DNA of 64,000 nucleotides from Streptomyces violaceusniger (GTDB lineage: Bacteria; Actinomycetota; Actinomycetes; Streptomycetales; Streptomycetaceae). The position numbers and the translations under genes are program-made. The notes under the pieces are model-generated. The model was not told the DNA's origin and ran no database searches. It saw only the letters and a program-made list of their open reading frames with translations. Of this stretch, positions 1-9,800 are shown piece by piece; within the stretch, counting starts at the first letter, position 1, and every line of letters starts with the position of its first letter. The DNA lies in contig BJHW01000001.1 in NCBI GenBank assembly GCA_005405945.1, positions 1,612,001 through 1,676,000 of the forward strand, read 5' to 3'.

Positions 1-1
1 G

Positions 2-2760
2 CTACGACTGACCGGACGCCTCGATCAGGTCGCGCAGCTGGGAGCGGGCGGTGACACCGAGCTTGGGGAAGCTGCGGTAGAGGTGCGAGCCGACGGTGCG
101 CGGAGAGAGGAAGAGCCGTTCGCCGATCTCGCGGTTGCTCAGCCCCTGCGCGGCCAGGCGGATGATGTGCTGCTGCTGCGGGGACAGCGAGGTGAGGGCG
201 TCGGGGCCGGCGGGGGCCGATTCGACACCGGCGGCGCGCAGTTCGGCCCGGGTCCGGTCGATCCAGGAGGGGGCGCCGAGGCGGCGGAAGGTTTCCAGCG
301 CGGTGTTCAGCTGGTGGCGGGCCTCGGTGATACGGTGGCGGCGGCGCAGCCATTCGGCGTGGTCCAGCAGGATCTGCGCGCGTTCGAACGGCCATTGGCC
401 GCCTCCGGGTTCGGCGAGGGCCGCGGTGAAGTGCGGCTCGGCCTGGGTCGGTTCGAGCAGCGCGCGGGCGCGGTGGATCAGGATGCGCATCCGGGGCGAG
501 GGGTCCTCGGCGAGCCGGTCGGCGGTGCGCTCCACGATGGCGGCGGCCTCGGCGCCGTGGCCGGTGCGGACGGCCGCGGCGGCCAGTTCGGCGACCCCGG
601 GGTAGGAGCACGCGTAGTGGACGGGGTCGCCGTCGGCGGTGAACAGCAGGCGGAACTGCTCGTACGCGCCGATGTGGTCGCCGTCGGCCACCGCGGCCAT
701 GCCCAGCGCCCACCGGGCCCGGACGGCCACGGCGCGGCTGCGGTGCGGATCGACGAGGGACAGCGCGGCCGAGCCCGCCGCGCGGGCCTCGTCGGTCCGT
801 CCGGTCAGCGCGAGCGCGGCGGCCTCGAGCGACCGTGCGGCGGCGTCGAGGTGCGGCAGCCCGGCACCCGCCGAGTTGGTGTTCACGGCGGCGGTACGGG
901 CCTGCGCCCACCGCCCGTGGTCCAGGTACGACCACCCTGCCGAACAGCCGAGACCGATGGGCAGGGAGCCGCCCAGTCGCCAGCGGTGGAGGGCGTCGTC
1001 GAAGATCCGTACCGCGAGTGCGGTCTCGTCGAGCAGCCAGGCCATGGCGCCGAGCGAGATGAGCCGGGCGGGGTCGCCGCCCGCCCGCTCGACCAGCGCC
1101 GGGATGGCCGCCACCCGCTCGGACCGGTGCGCGGTGGGGTCGGTCACCGCGAGCGTCCAGGGGTCGTCCTGTGCCCGGGCCCGCACGGCGAGGCGGTATT
1201 TCTCGTCGCCCGAGTAGAAGCCCGCCACCGACGCCGAGGAGAGCGCGACCCGGCGCAGCTTGGGGTGCTCCGCCGCCCGGAGCAGCAAGGACATCGCGGT
1301 GTCGTGCTCGGTGCTCAGCGTGAGCACCTGGCCCACCCGCAGCGAAGCCTCGGCCGACAGCTCCGGGTCGTCGGTGGCCGCGGCCGCCTGCGCGGCGAGC
1401 CGGCGCACCCAGTGCGGCTGTCCGGTGGACACCGCGGCACCCGCCGCGGCCACCAGGCGGCGGGCGCGGTCGCGCCGCCCGGGGCTCAGCTCGGCGGCCC
1501 GCTCCAGCGCGGTGGTGGCGGCGGTGTATCCGCCGCGCTCCCGGGCCCTGGCCGCCGACTCCTCCAGCGCGGCGGCGATCTCCTCGTCCGGCCCCTCCGC
1601 GGCGGCGGCCAGATGCCAGGCGCGGCGGTCGGGCTCGGCGCTGAGCAGCGTGGCGAGGTCGCGGTGGGCCCGACGGCGGGCGGCCAGCGGTACGGAGTGG
1701 TAGATGGCGGACCTGATCAGCGGATGCCGGAAGCGGGCCCGCCAGCCGTCGCGCCCGCCACCGGTGATCCGCAGCAGTCCGGCGGCCTCGGCCGGGGCCA
1801 GCGCCTCGACCCGGCCCGCCGCCGCCCGGTCGTCCGCCGCCACCAGGAGCAGTGCCCGCCGGGTGGCCTCGGGCAGGGCCTCGAGGTCGGCGGCGAAGAC
1901 CCGCATCAGGCGGTCGGTGGGCGGCAGGAGCTCTCCGTCGGCGGAGTCGGCCGAGTCCGCGCCGCAGGCGTTCGCCCGGGCCAGTTCGATCAGCGCCAGG
2001 GGGTTTCCGGCGGCCTGGTCGAGGATGCGCAACCGGCGGCTGCCGGTCGGCGGATACGGCTGCCGGTCCAGCAGGAGGCCCGCGGCGGTCGCGTCCAGCG
2101 GGTCGAGCGTGAGCAGGGGAAAGCCGGAGAACGGCGCCGTGGCCCCGCCCCGGGCGCCCTCGCCCGCCCGGTCCCTGGCCCCGGCCAGCACGGCGAGGGG
2201 TTCGTCGCCGATGCGCCTGGCGGCGAAGGCGAGCAGCTCCAGCGAGCCGGCGTCGATCCACTGCAGATCGTCGGCGACCACGAGGACGGGCGACTGCCGG
2301 GCGAGGTCCGACAGCAGGGTGAGCAGCGCGACGCCGAGCAACAGCCGATCGGGCGGGCCACCGTGTCGGGGGGCGACGCCGTCGGGTTCGGCCTCGCTGA
2401 GGTGGGCGTTGTCGGGCTCGGCCTCCCTGAGGTGGGCGTTGTCGGGCATGGCCCGGCCGAAACCGCCGCCCCCTCCATCGCCGTCCCCCAAGCCCATGGC
2501 CCCAGCAGCGCCGACCGCTGCCGCCCCGGCAGCCGCGCGGTCTCCGCCAGCACCGGGCGCAGCAGCTGGTGCAACCCCGCGAACGTCAGGTTCGCCTCGC
2601 TCTCGCTGCCCGTCATCCGCAGCACCCGGCCCTGGTGACGATCCGCCGCGAGGCCGAGCAGGGTGCTCTTGCCCGCGCCCGGTTCCCCCGTGAGGATCAG
2701 CACACCGTTGGTCAGACCGAGTACGGCCGCGCTCTCGCTCTCCCGCCCGACCATGGTCAT
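2..2760 (-). CDS. LuxR-family LAL-type transcriptional regulator (one frame break)
   Basis: About 919 residues once the frame is joined. Walker A GEPGAGKS lies at residues 25-32, Walker B (VVADDLQWID) follows the break, then a long helical TPR-like middle, and the last ~60 residues are a LuxR/GerE helix-turn-helix (RLAAQGLSNREIGERL). LAL proteins are large ATP-binding activators of the MalT type that often switch on catabolic or antibiotic genes; the target here is unknown. The N-terminal part (2760 to about 2504) and the rest are in different frames. Adding one G to the GGGG run at 2500-2503 joins them as ...SALLGAMGLGDG. Start ATG 2760; ATG 2754 is an alternative. It is divergent from the metallo-hydrolase gene across a 72-bp gap. 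Confidence 0.85.
2381..2440. repeat. Two 30-bp in-frame tandem repeats in the LAL gene
   Basis: Two adjacent 30-bp units differ at two positions, and a partial third unit follows. They encode repeated PDNAHL/EAEPD peptides between Walker A and Walker B of the LAL ATPase domain, where homologues normally have a short linker. Repeats like this may vary in copy number between strains. Confidence 0.7.
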
Positions 2761-2832
2761 CCTCCGACTCTAGCCCGTGGTGCAGTCATCTGACCGATAC
2801 CGCCGGCGCCCGCCGGAGCGCAGGCTGGATAC

Positions 2833-3729
2833 ATGGACACCATCACGCTTGGAAACGTCGAGATCACCCGTGTGGTAGAGGTGGCTCCGAGGGGTCTGCC
2901 ACGCGACTTCGTCTTTCCCGACGTGGCCCCGGAGCACTGGCGCGCGCACGAGAGCTGGCTGGCCCCCGAATTCCTGGATCCGGCCGCCGACGAGGTCCGC
3001 ACGATGATCCAGACCTGGCTGCTCCGCAGCGAGGGCCGGACGATCCTGATCGACACGGGCGTCGGCAACGACCGGGAGCGGCCGGGCATGCCTCCCTTCC
3101 ACCACCTGCACACGAACTACCTCGGGGAGCTGGCCGCGGCCGGGGTCCGCCCGGAGGATGTGGACGTGGTGATCTGCACCCATGTGCACGGGGACCACGT
3201 CGGCTGGAACACCTCATGGGCGGACGGTGAGTGGCGGCCGACCTTCCCCAACGCGCGGTACGTGCTCCCCCGCGTCGACTTCGACTACTGGAACCCGGAG
3301 AACGGTCACCGGACCCGCTCCGGCCCCCGGATGGCGAATGTCTTCGAGGACAGCGTCGCCCCCGTCCACCGGGCCGGGCAGACCGTGCTGTGGGAGGGCG
3401 ACCACTACGACGTCGACGCCCAGTTGCGCATCGAGCCCGCCCCCGGCCACACCCCCGGCTCCTCCGTGGTACGGCTGCGGTCGGGCACGGATCGGGCGGT
3501 CTTCGTGGGCGATCTGGTGCACAGCCCGCTGCAGATCGTGGAGCCGGACGCCTGCCCCTGCTTCGACGAGGACGAGCCCCGGGCGCGGCTCTCGCGGCGC
3601 CGGGTGCTGGGCGAGGCCGCGGACGAGGGTGGGTTGGTGTTCCCCGCGCACTTCCCCTGTGCGAGCGCGGCCGAAGTGCGGCGGGACGGCGAGCGGTTCG
3701 CGGTGAAGGAGTGGGCGGCATGGCGGTGA
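2833..3729 (+). CDS. MBL-fold metallo-hydrolase
   Basis: 298 residues of the metallo-beta-lactamase fold. The metal site is visible: THVHGDH at 116-122 (HxHxDH), His206 in PGHTPGS, an Asp in FVGDLVH, and a final His near 273 (FPAHFP). The protein resembles the cytoplasmic lactonase/hydrolase branch of the superfamily; the substrate cannot be read from sequence. There is no signal peptide. Its last 10 bases overlap the start of the esterase gene, so the two are probably translated together and may act on related ester or lactone substrates (inference). Confidence 0.88.
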   Translation: MDTITLGNVEITRVVEVAPRGLPRDFVFPDVAPEHWRAHESWLAPEFLDPAADEVRTMIQTWLLRSEGRTILIDTGVGNDRERPGMPPFHHLHTNYLGELAAAGVRPEDVDVVICTHVHGDHVGWNTSWADGEWRPTFPNARYVLPRVDFDYWNPENGHRTRSGPRMANVFEDSVAPVHRAGQTVLWEGDHYDVDAQLRIEPAPGHTPGSSVVRLRSGTDRAVFVGDLVHSPLQIVEPDACPCFDEDEPRARLSRRRVLGEAADEGGLVFPAHFPCASAAEVRRDGERFAVKEWAAWR

Positions 3730-4874
3730 GCGTGTTCCGGAACATCCCGTACGCGGCCGGGCCGACCGGCGCCGCGCGATTCGCCGCGCCGACCCCCGTA
3801 TCCGGTGCACCTGACCTACACGGCGCACCCGGCGCCGACGGGCCCGGGCCGACGGCTCCGGCACCCGAGCGGCGGTTCCCGGCGGATCTGAGTCCGCTGA
3901 TGGGCCCGGGCTGGGTGCGTGGCGAGGACTATCTGACGCTCAACGTCTGGACGCCCCGGACCGACGGAGACGCCCCGGTGATGGTCTTCGTGCACGGCGG
4001 CGCGTTCCTCTCCGGCACCGGCCAGGCGCCGGTGTACGACGGGACGCCCTTCGCCCGCGACGGCGTGGTCCTGGTCACCCTCAACTACCGCCTCGGCGCG
4101 CTGGGCTGGCTCGACCTGCCGGACGCCCCGCGCAATCGTGGTCTGCTGGACGTGCTCGCGGCGCTGCGATGGGTGCGTGAGCACATCGCGGACTACGGCG
4201 GGGACCCGGACCGGGTCACGGTCTTCGGGCAGTCGGCGGGAGGGATGATCGTCAGCGCGCTGCTGGTGACCCCCGAGGCCGCCGGGCTGTTCCGGGGCGC
4301 GATCAGCCAGAGTGGCGGGCTCCACGCCCTGACCGGCGCGGAGGCGGCGGAGACGACCCGGGCCCTGGCCGACCGGCTGGGCGTTCCGGCGACGGTCGAG
4401 GCGTTCGCCGGCATCCCCGACGAGCGGCTGGTGTCCGCGCTCGCCGAGGTGCCCGGGATGGGGCCGAGGCTGTCGCCGCTCGGTGTGGTGCTCGACGGGC
4501 TCGACGACGCGCCACCGCCGCATCCGGTGGATCTGCTGGTGGGCACGAACACCCAGGAGTCGCTGCTCTACCAGCGGCCGGAGCAGAGCGCGGCCATCGA
4601 CGCGATGTTCCGCGACGCCCGTGAGCGGCTGGTGTCTCGCTACGACAAGGCGTTCACCTACGACTTCGACTGGCGGGGCGGACCGTTCGGCGCGTGCCAC
4701 GCCGTGGAGCTCCCGTTCGTCTTCGACCACACCGAGTTGCCCGCGCTCCGTACGGCGAACGGACTGCTCGGACCGGACGTCCCGGCGTCGCTGGCCGCGG
4801 AGATGCACGGCGCGTGGGTGCGCTTCGCCATGCACGGGGATCCCGGCTGGTCGGGAACGCACCGGTTCCGTTAG
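3720..4874 (+). CDS. Type B carboxylesterase, C-terminus truncated by a repeat element
   Basis: 384 residues of alpha/beta hydrolase. Family hallmarks are EDYLTLNVWTP, the oxyanion motif FVHGGAF, the nucleophile GQSAGG with Ser172, a Glu in VGTNTQES and the His of GACHAVELPF. Family members usually run to ~450-550 residues. This one is short in the middle and stops right after the conserved GDPGW, so ~30 C-terminal residues are missing. The TAG stop is made by the left end of the 191-bp element at 4872. All three catalytic residues remain, so activity is possible but stability is doubtful. Start ATG 3720 overlaps the metallo-hydrolase stop. The start of the protein (FRNIPYA) also lacks part of the usual N-terminal strand. 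Confidence 0.85.
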   Translation: MAVSVFRNIPYAAGPTGAARFAAPTPVSGAPDLHGAPGADGPGPTAPAPERRFPADLSPLMGPGWVRGEDYLTLNVWTPRTDGDAPVMVFVHGGAFLSGTGQAPVYDGTPFARDGVVLVTLNYRLGALGWLDLPDAPRNRGLLDVLAALRWVREHIADYGGDPDRVTVFGQSAGGMIVSALLVTPEAAGLFRGAISQSGGLHALTGAEAAETTRALADRLGVPATVEAFAGIPDERLVSALAEVPGMGPRLSPLGVVLDGLDDAPPPHPVDLLVGTNTQESLLYQRPEQSAAIDAMFRDARERLVSRYDKAFTYDFDWRGGPFGACHAVELPFVFDHTELPALRTANGLLGPDVPASLAAEMHGAWVRFAMHGDPGWSGTHRFR

Positions 4875-5062
4875 GGTCCTTCTGGCGGCTCTCCGTGGAG
4901 GAAGGAGCGCCCGCCGCGCAGCGGCCGAAGACCGCAGCCGGGGCGTGCTCTCGGGGTGCCGCGCGGAGGCCCTCGTAGCGGAGCTACGTGGGCTTTCGTG
5001 CGGTGCGGCGAGAGGGCGTGCCGGGCGTCGCGACGCCGCGGAGATCCGTCAGAAGGACCCTA
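4872..5062. mobile_element. 191-bp MITE-like inverted-repeat element, copy 1
   Basis: Ends are inverted repeats of ~24 bp (left GGGTCCTTCTGGCGG, right the complement of GGGTCCTTCTGACGG), flanked by TA on both sides. It encodes no transposase. An almost identical 191-bp copy lies at 54967-55157 with eight differences. TA flanks fit target duplication by an IS630/mariner-type transposase acting in trans (inference). The left end supplies the stop codon of the esterase gene. Confidence 0.8.
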
Positions 5063-5162
5063 GGGCGCACGGAGTGCGACGGGGTGGACGTGGCGGCGGA
5101 TCGGTGTCCGTATCCGCGCGCGGGTCACGGCCGCCTCGTCGTACTCCGGAACGGTCGTGGGT

Positions 5163-6053
5163 TCACCACTCGCGGTACTCCTGGCGGCCGTGGCGCGGGG
5201 CCGGGCGGCTCGTCCGGGCTCGGGCGGGCTCCTCCTCCGGTGGCCAACTCGGCCAGACCGGCCGGGGCGGTGGCGGCGGGGTGCGCGCACTGTCCGCCTT
5301 CTTCTCGTTCCACTCCCCCTCGCCCAGGACGAGCAGCGGATCGAACATGATGATGGTCCCCGCGATCACCAGGAAGATCACCGGGCCGATCAGCATGGGC
5401 AGGATGAGCGAAGCGGGCGCCTCACCGCCCACGGAGGCGCTGAGCACATCGTCCAGCCGCACGCTGACCGCGGCCATGCCCGTGTAGTGCATCCCGGTCA
5501 CGGCGACCCCCATCACCAGGCTCGAGGCCAGGCTGGCGCGGAAGCCGTGGATGGTCACGGCGGCCCAGAGGGCGGCGGTCGCGGCCACGACCGCGATCAG
5601 GACGGAGAGCAGGACGGTCGGCACGGAGTACTCCAGGTGCCCCTGCATGCGCATCGCGGACATCCCGATGTAGTGCATGCCCGCGACGCCGAGTCCGGTG
5701 AACACACCGGCCGAGAGCAGCACCCCCGGGGAAGTACCCCGGTAGCCGACCATGAAGACGCCGATGCCGACGACGACGATCGCCACGACGAGGCTGAGAA
5801 TGGTGATCGGTATGTCGAAGCCGATCGGGGTCTCCTTCACATGGAACCCCATCATGGCGATGAAGTGCATCGTCCAGATGCCCGAGCCGATCGACGCGGA
5901 TCCGAGCGCGAGCCAGCCCGCCTTCCAGGAGCGCTGGGTACGCACCGACCGGGCGGTGCAGCGTAAGCCCAGGGCCCCGCCGAGACAGGCCATGAGGTAG
6001 GCCGCCAGCGGGGTGGCGGCCCCGTAGTTGAACCCGTCGATCGTGCCGTACAT
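5163..6053 (-). CDS. MHYT-domain integral membrane sensor
   Basis: 296 residues with about seven membrane helices. The three repeats of the MHYT module are visible as MHFIAMM, MHYIGMS and MHYTGMA. These Met/His motifs are proposed to bind copper and sense oxygen, CO or NO (family knowledge). No GGDEF/EAL or kinase domain follows, so the output is unknown. The C-terminal tail is Pro/Arg-rich. Another minus frame stays open to 5060, where the right end of the 191-bp element makes a TAG, so the true tail may be longer if one base is missing here. Start ATG 6053 follows a GGGTGGGA ribosome site. The gene converges on the esterase. Confidence 0.85.
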   Translation of the reverse strand: MYGTIDGFNYGAATPLAAYLMACLGGALGLRCTARSVRTQRSWKAGWLALGSASIGSGIWTMHFIAMMGFHVKETPIGFDIPITILSLVVAIVVVGIGVFMVGYRGTSPGVLLSAGVFTGLGVAGMHYIGMSAMRMQGHLEYSVPTVLLSVLIAVVAATAALWAAVTIHGFRASLASSLVMGVAVTGMHYTGMAAVSVRLDDVLSASVGGEAPASLILPMLIGPVIFLVIAGTIIMFDPLLVLGEGEWNEKKADSARTPPPPPRPVWPSWPPEEEPARARTSRPAPRHGRQEYREW

Positions 6054-6379
6054 GTACGTCCCACCCTTTTCACCGCGGGGATCCCGTGCAGAAACGTTGC
6101 GTCACCGGCGAGGGTAGGGCGCGAGCGTCCACGCCACCCACACATTTGGTCACGCATTGATAAAGGTGTCTCACCGGGCGTGATGGGATGTCACGTGATT
6201 CACCTCATGTCCGTTTTCCCCTTTGCCGCAGGTGGGCGGGGTTGTGCCGGGGGCACGTGCCTGGCGTGAGGACGGTCCGGAAGCGGCCGAGAGTCACCCG
6301 GGGGCGGCGCGAGAGGCGGCCCGGGATCGGCTCGAGGGCGGCCCGGGAGTCATCCGCGCCACCCTCGCCCCGGGAGCGA
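6054..6379. other. Intergenic region upstream of the MHYT gene
   Basis: 326 bases with no convincing gene. It must hold the MHYT promoter on the minus strand. Around 6190-6200 there is an 8-bp palindrome TCACGTGA that could be a regulator site. The rest is GC-rich with no other clear structure. Confidence 0.4.
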
Positions 6380-6622
6380 CTACGCGGCGGATGAATCCTC
6401 CGGATGTCTCACGACCTTCTTCACCGCCCGCTCCACCTCGAATCTGCTCAGCCCGGCCGACGCGGCGTGCTCCGTGATCGCCGCCTGCACCCGCTCCGCC
6501 GCCGCGCGCCACCGCTCCCACTGGTCCCGGCGCTCCTCGCCGTCCAGGCCGGACGCCCGCCGACGCTCCGCATCGGCGGATTTTTGCAGGTCAATCAGCT
6601 CATCAGTCACCAGATCAGACAT
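6380..6622 (-). CDS. Small hypothetical helical protein (80 aa)
   Basis: 80 residues, strongly charged and helical, starting MSDLVTDELIDLQKSADAE. I chose ATG 6622; the frame is open upstream to 6667 but that stretch looks non-coding. There is no transmembrane segment and no recognised domain. It lies divergent to the CHAT gene, 196 bp away, at the edge of the accessory island. Codon use is typical of the region, which supports a real gene. Confidence 0.6.
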   Translation of the reverse strand: MSDLVTDELIDLQKSADAERRRASGLDGEERRDQWERWRAAAERVQAAITEHAASAGLSRFEVERAVKKVVRHPEDSSAA

Positions 6623-6818
6623 GCGAGCGATTCTAAGGAAACCGTACGAAGAAGAGCGCGCAGGCACCGCGGGAGTTTTCGCGCGGCGCCGGACCCGCGT
6701 ATCGACCGGGCGATTCGCGGACGTCTTCTGGTCGGTTTCCGGAAAGAGCGATCAAAGGACTCCTGTGCTCGCGCGGACGCGCGGATGATGGGAGAGGCAT
6801 GACGAAGGGGGACGTTTC

Positions 6819-9800
6819 ATGCACGCCAGGGATCTCGCGGCATTACGCGACCGCGCCGAACGGGCCGCGGCCGACGCGCTGGCGTGGATCGCCCCGCCCT
6901 CGCCGCAGGGCCAGGCGGCCGAGGGCTCGTCCGGCGGCGCCGGTTCGAAGGACCCCGGTACGGATGGCTCGTCCGACCGCCCGGCGGCCACACGAGCGCC
7001 CGACGGCACTCGGTCGCCCGCCACCGCCGGCCCCGTCCTGCTCGACCACCGCATCGCCGAACTCGAGTCCTTGGAAGCGGAGTTGGCGGCGGCCGTGCCG
7101 GACGGGGACGCGCTGCTGTGCACCGTACGCGCCCGGCTCGGCGGCCTGTACGCCGAGCGCTATGGGCGCGATCCCACGGACGACGACCGGAGCAGGGGCC
7201 TGCGGGTGCTGCGGGCTGCCCGCGCCTCCGGGGCGCTCGACCCACGGGACGAACGGGCCTCCGCCTTCCACCTGATGCGGTTGCTGATGACGCCCGGCAT
7301 GATGGCCGGGTGGGACGGCACGCTGCCCCGCCTCCTGGAGTCCTTCGACCTGGGGCGCCGAGTGGTGTTGGGCGACCCTGAGCTCACCGCCGATCTGACC
7401 GAGCTGCGCGGTCTGGTGACCGACCTGGCGCCAACCCTCCCCGAAGACGCCGCCGAATCCCTGTTCTGGGCGGCCGGCGTCCTCGAGCGGGTACCCGCCG
7501 TCGTGCGCTCACGGGACGTCGGGCAGATGGCTGACCTGGCCGAGCAGATGGCGCAGCGGCTGCCGGGCCGCAACTCCGAGCTGATGCGCGCCCTGAGCGG
7601 GCTGGTCGCCGAGTTCTCCGGGGCCGGGGAGGCGGACGAAGGCGGTGAGGTCGAGGCGATGAAGGAGCCCACCGAGGAGGAGACCGCTCTCACCTTCGCG
7701 GAGGCCGCCCTCCTACTGGAGCTCGAAGTGCCCGGCACCATCCGGGCGGAGGATTTGACCACCCTGGTCGAGGAGGTGAGCAAGGGACCGGCCGGTGAAG
7801 AGGCGGAGACCGCGATGCGCGCCGCGATGAGCCGCATGGCGCAGGGTGTGCGCACGGGTGACGCCGATCGGCTGGCCGAGGCGGCCGAGTTGATCGACGC
7901 GGCGGCCGGGGAGGGGTCCGGACGGTTGGGCTGGATGGCCGGACTCATCTCGCCCGGGCTGCTGGCCGCGGCCAATACCCTCGGCGGCAACCTCACCGAC
8001 CGCGATCAGGCGCGGGCTCGTCTCGACGCGCTCTTCGGCCCCGCCTCGGCGGTGTTCGACTCGGCACACGCCACCGGGCCCGGCGCCGCAGGGCTCCGGA
8101 TCTGCAACCAGTGCATGCACCTTCAGCTGCGCATCACCGAAGCCCTCGCCGAGGAGGACACCGAACGGCTCGAGGAGCTGCTGGACGAGCTGCTCGACCT
8201 GCTGGAGGAGACCGAGGGCGGCGAGTGGCAGTTCCTGGTCCTCTTCCTGCTCGGCCAGGCCCAGTTGAGCCTGGCCACGCTGGACGGCGGGGTCACCGCC
8301 CTGCGCACGGCCGTCGCGTATCTGGAGGAGGCGGCGGGGCATCCGAGGGTTCCCGTGTTCGCGCGGCCCCTGATGGACGCGTGCTGGGCGCCCGCGCTGG
8401 CCCTCTCCTCCCTGATCGAACCGGACCTGGCCAGGGTCTCCGAGGCGGTGACCCGGGCCCGCGGGGCCCTGGAGGGCCCCGCCTCGACCGCCGACCAGCA
8501 TGTGCGCATCCGGCAGGCCATCGTGTACGCGCTGCTGGCCATCCACCGCTCGACCGACGACCCGTCCGTCCTGGAGGAAGCGGTCGGCGAACTGGAGCAG
8601 GCCCGCCGGGCCCTCACGGAGCGCACCAGCCCGGACATCCGGCAGAAGGTGCTCTGGGAGCTGGCCGAGGCGTACCGGCTGCGCGGCGACCGGGCGCGTG
8701 ACGACCTCGGTGCCGCCGTCTCGACGGCGCAGGAGTCGCTGCGGGTGCTCGCCGAGGACGTCCTGCTGCAACTCGGCGCCGAGCACGGCCTCGAGGTGGC
8801 CAGGGCGGGGGCCAGCCGCGGGCTGCTCGCCGCCCACTGGGCCGCCGTGGACGGCGGGATCGAGGAGGCCGTGACGTCGCTGGAGAACGGGCGAGGCCTG
8901 GTGCTGCGCGCCGCGGCCGCGGCCGCCGGGGTCCCGGAGCAGCTGGCCGCCCGGGGCGAGGCGGAGCTGGCCGAGCAGTGGCGGACCGCCGTACGGGACC
9001 TTGCGCCCGGGGCCGCGCCGACCGGTGGCGGACTCGGGACCGGCGTTGGTGCCGGACTCGGGACCGGCATTGGTGGCGGACTCGCGACCGGCGGCGGCGG
9101 ACTCGCGACCGGTATCGGCGGCGGCACCCCGGAGGAGGTCCGCAGCGCGCTCGCGCGAGTGATGCCGACCGGGCCCGCCCCGGGCCTCGCCATCCCCAGC
9201 ACCCTGCGCCGCCGCGCGCTGGAGGCGCTGCGGCGGCCGGAGGGCGGCTCCGAGGCGCTGCGCGGACTGCTCGGCGCACCCGGCATCGGGGAGTTGCGGG
9301 ACGGGCTGCGCGCCACCGGCGCCGACGCCCTGGTGTATCTGGTGCCCGGGCAGGGCACCGCCGGTGGCGTGGCCGTCCTGGTGCCGAGCACCGGCGAGCC
9401 GATGGCGCTGCCGCTGCCGGGGCTGGGCGCGCTCGGCCGCGAGCCGCTGGAGCGTTATCTGGACGCGGGTGCCCGGCGGTCCGCCGTGTCCGAGCAGGGC
9501 ATGGACGCCCACGCCGAGGCCCATCGCGGCTGGGAGGCGGCGCTGGAGGGGCTGTGCGACTGGGCGGGCCCGGCCGTCCTCGCCCCCATCCTGGACGCAC
9601 TGGACGCCCGGGCGGCGGACGGGCGCGGGAAAGCGCGGGACGAGCGCGAGAAAGCGAACGACGGGCCCGGCAAAGCACACGACGGGCGCGAGAAGGCGAA
9701 GAACGGGCCCGGGCAACCCGACGCGCCGGTCCGGCTCGTCCTCGTGCCGTGCGGCAACCTGGGCGCCGTTCCCTGGCACGCCGCCCGCCTCCCCGGGCCA

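Noticed and set aside
83..2638. Long plus-strand open frame of 851 codons
   Set aside because: It is the mirror of the LAL gene; composition is Gly/Arg/Gln-rich and no family pattern appears. High GC makes such antisense frames common here.
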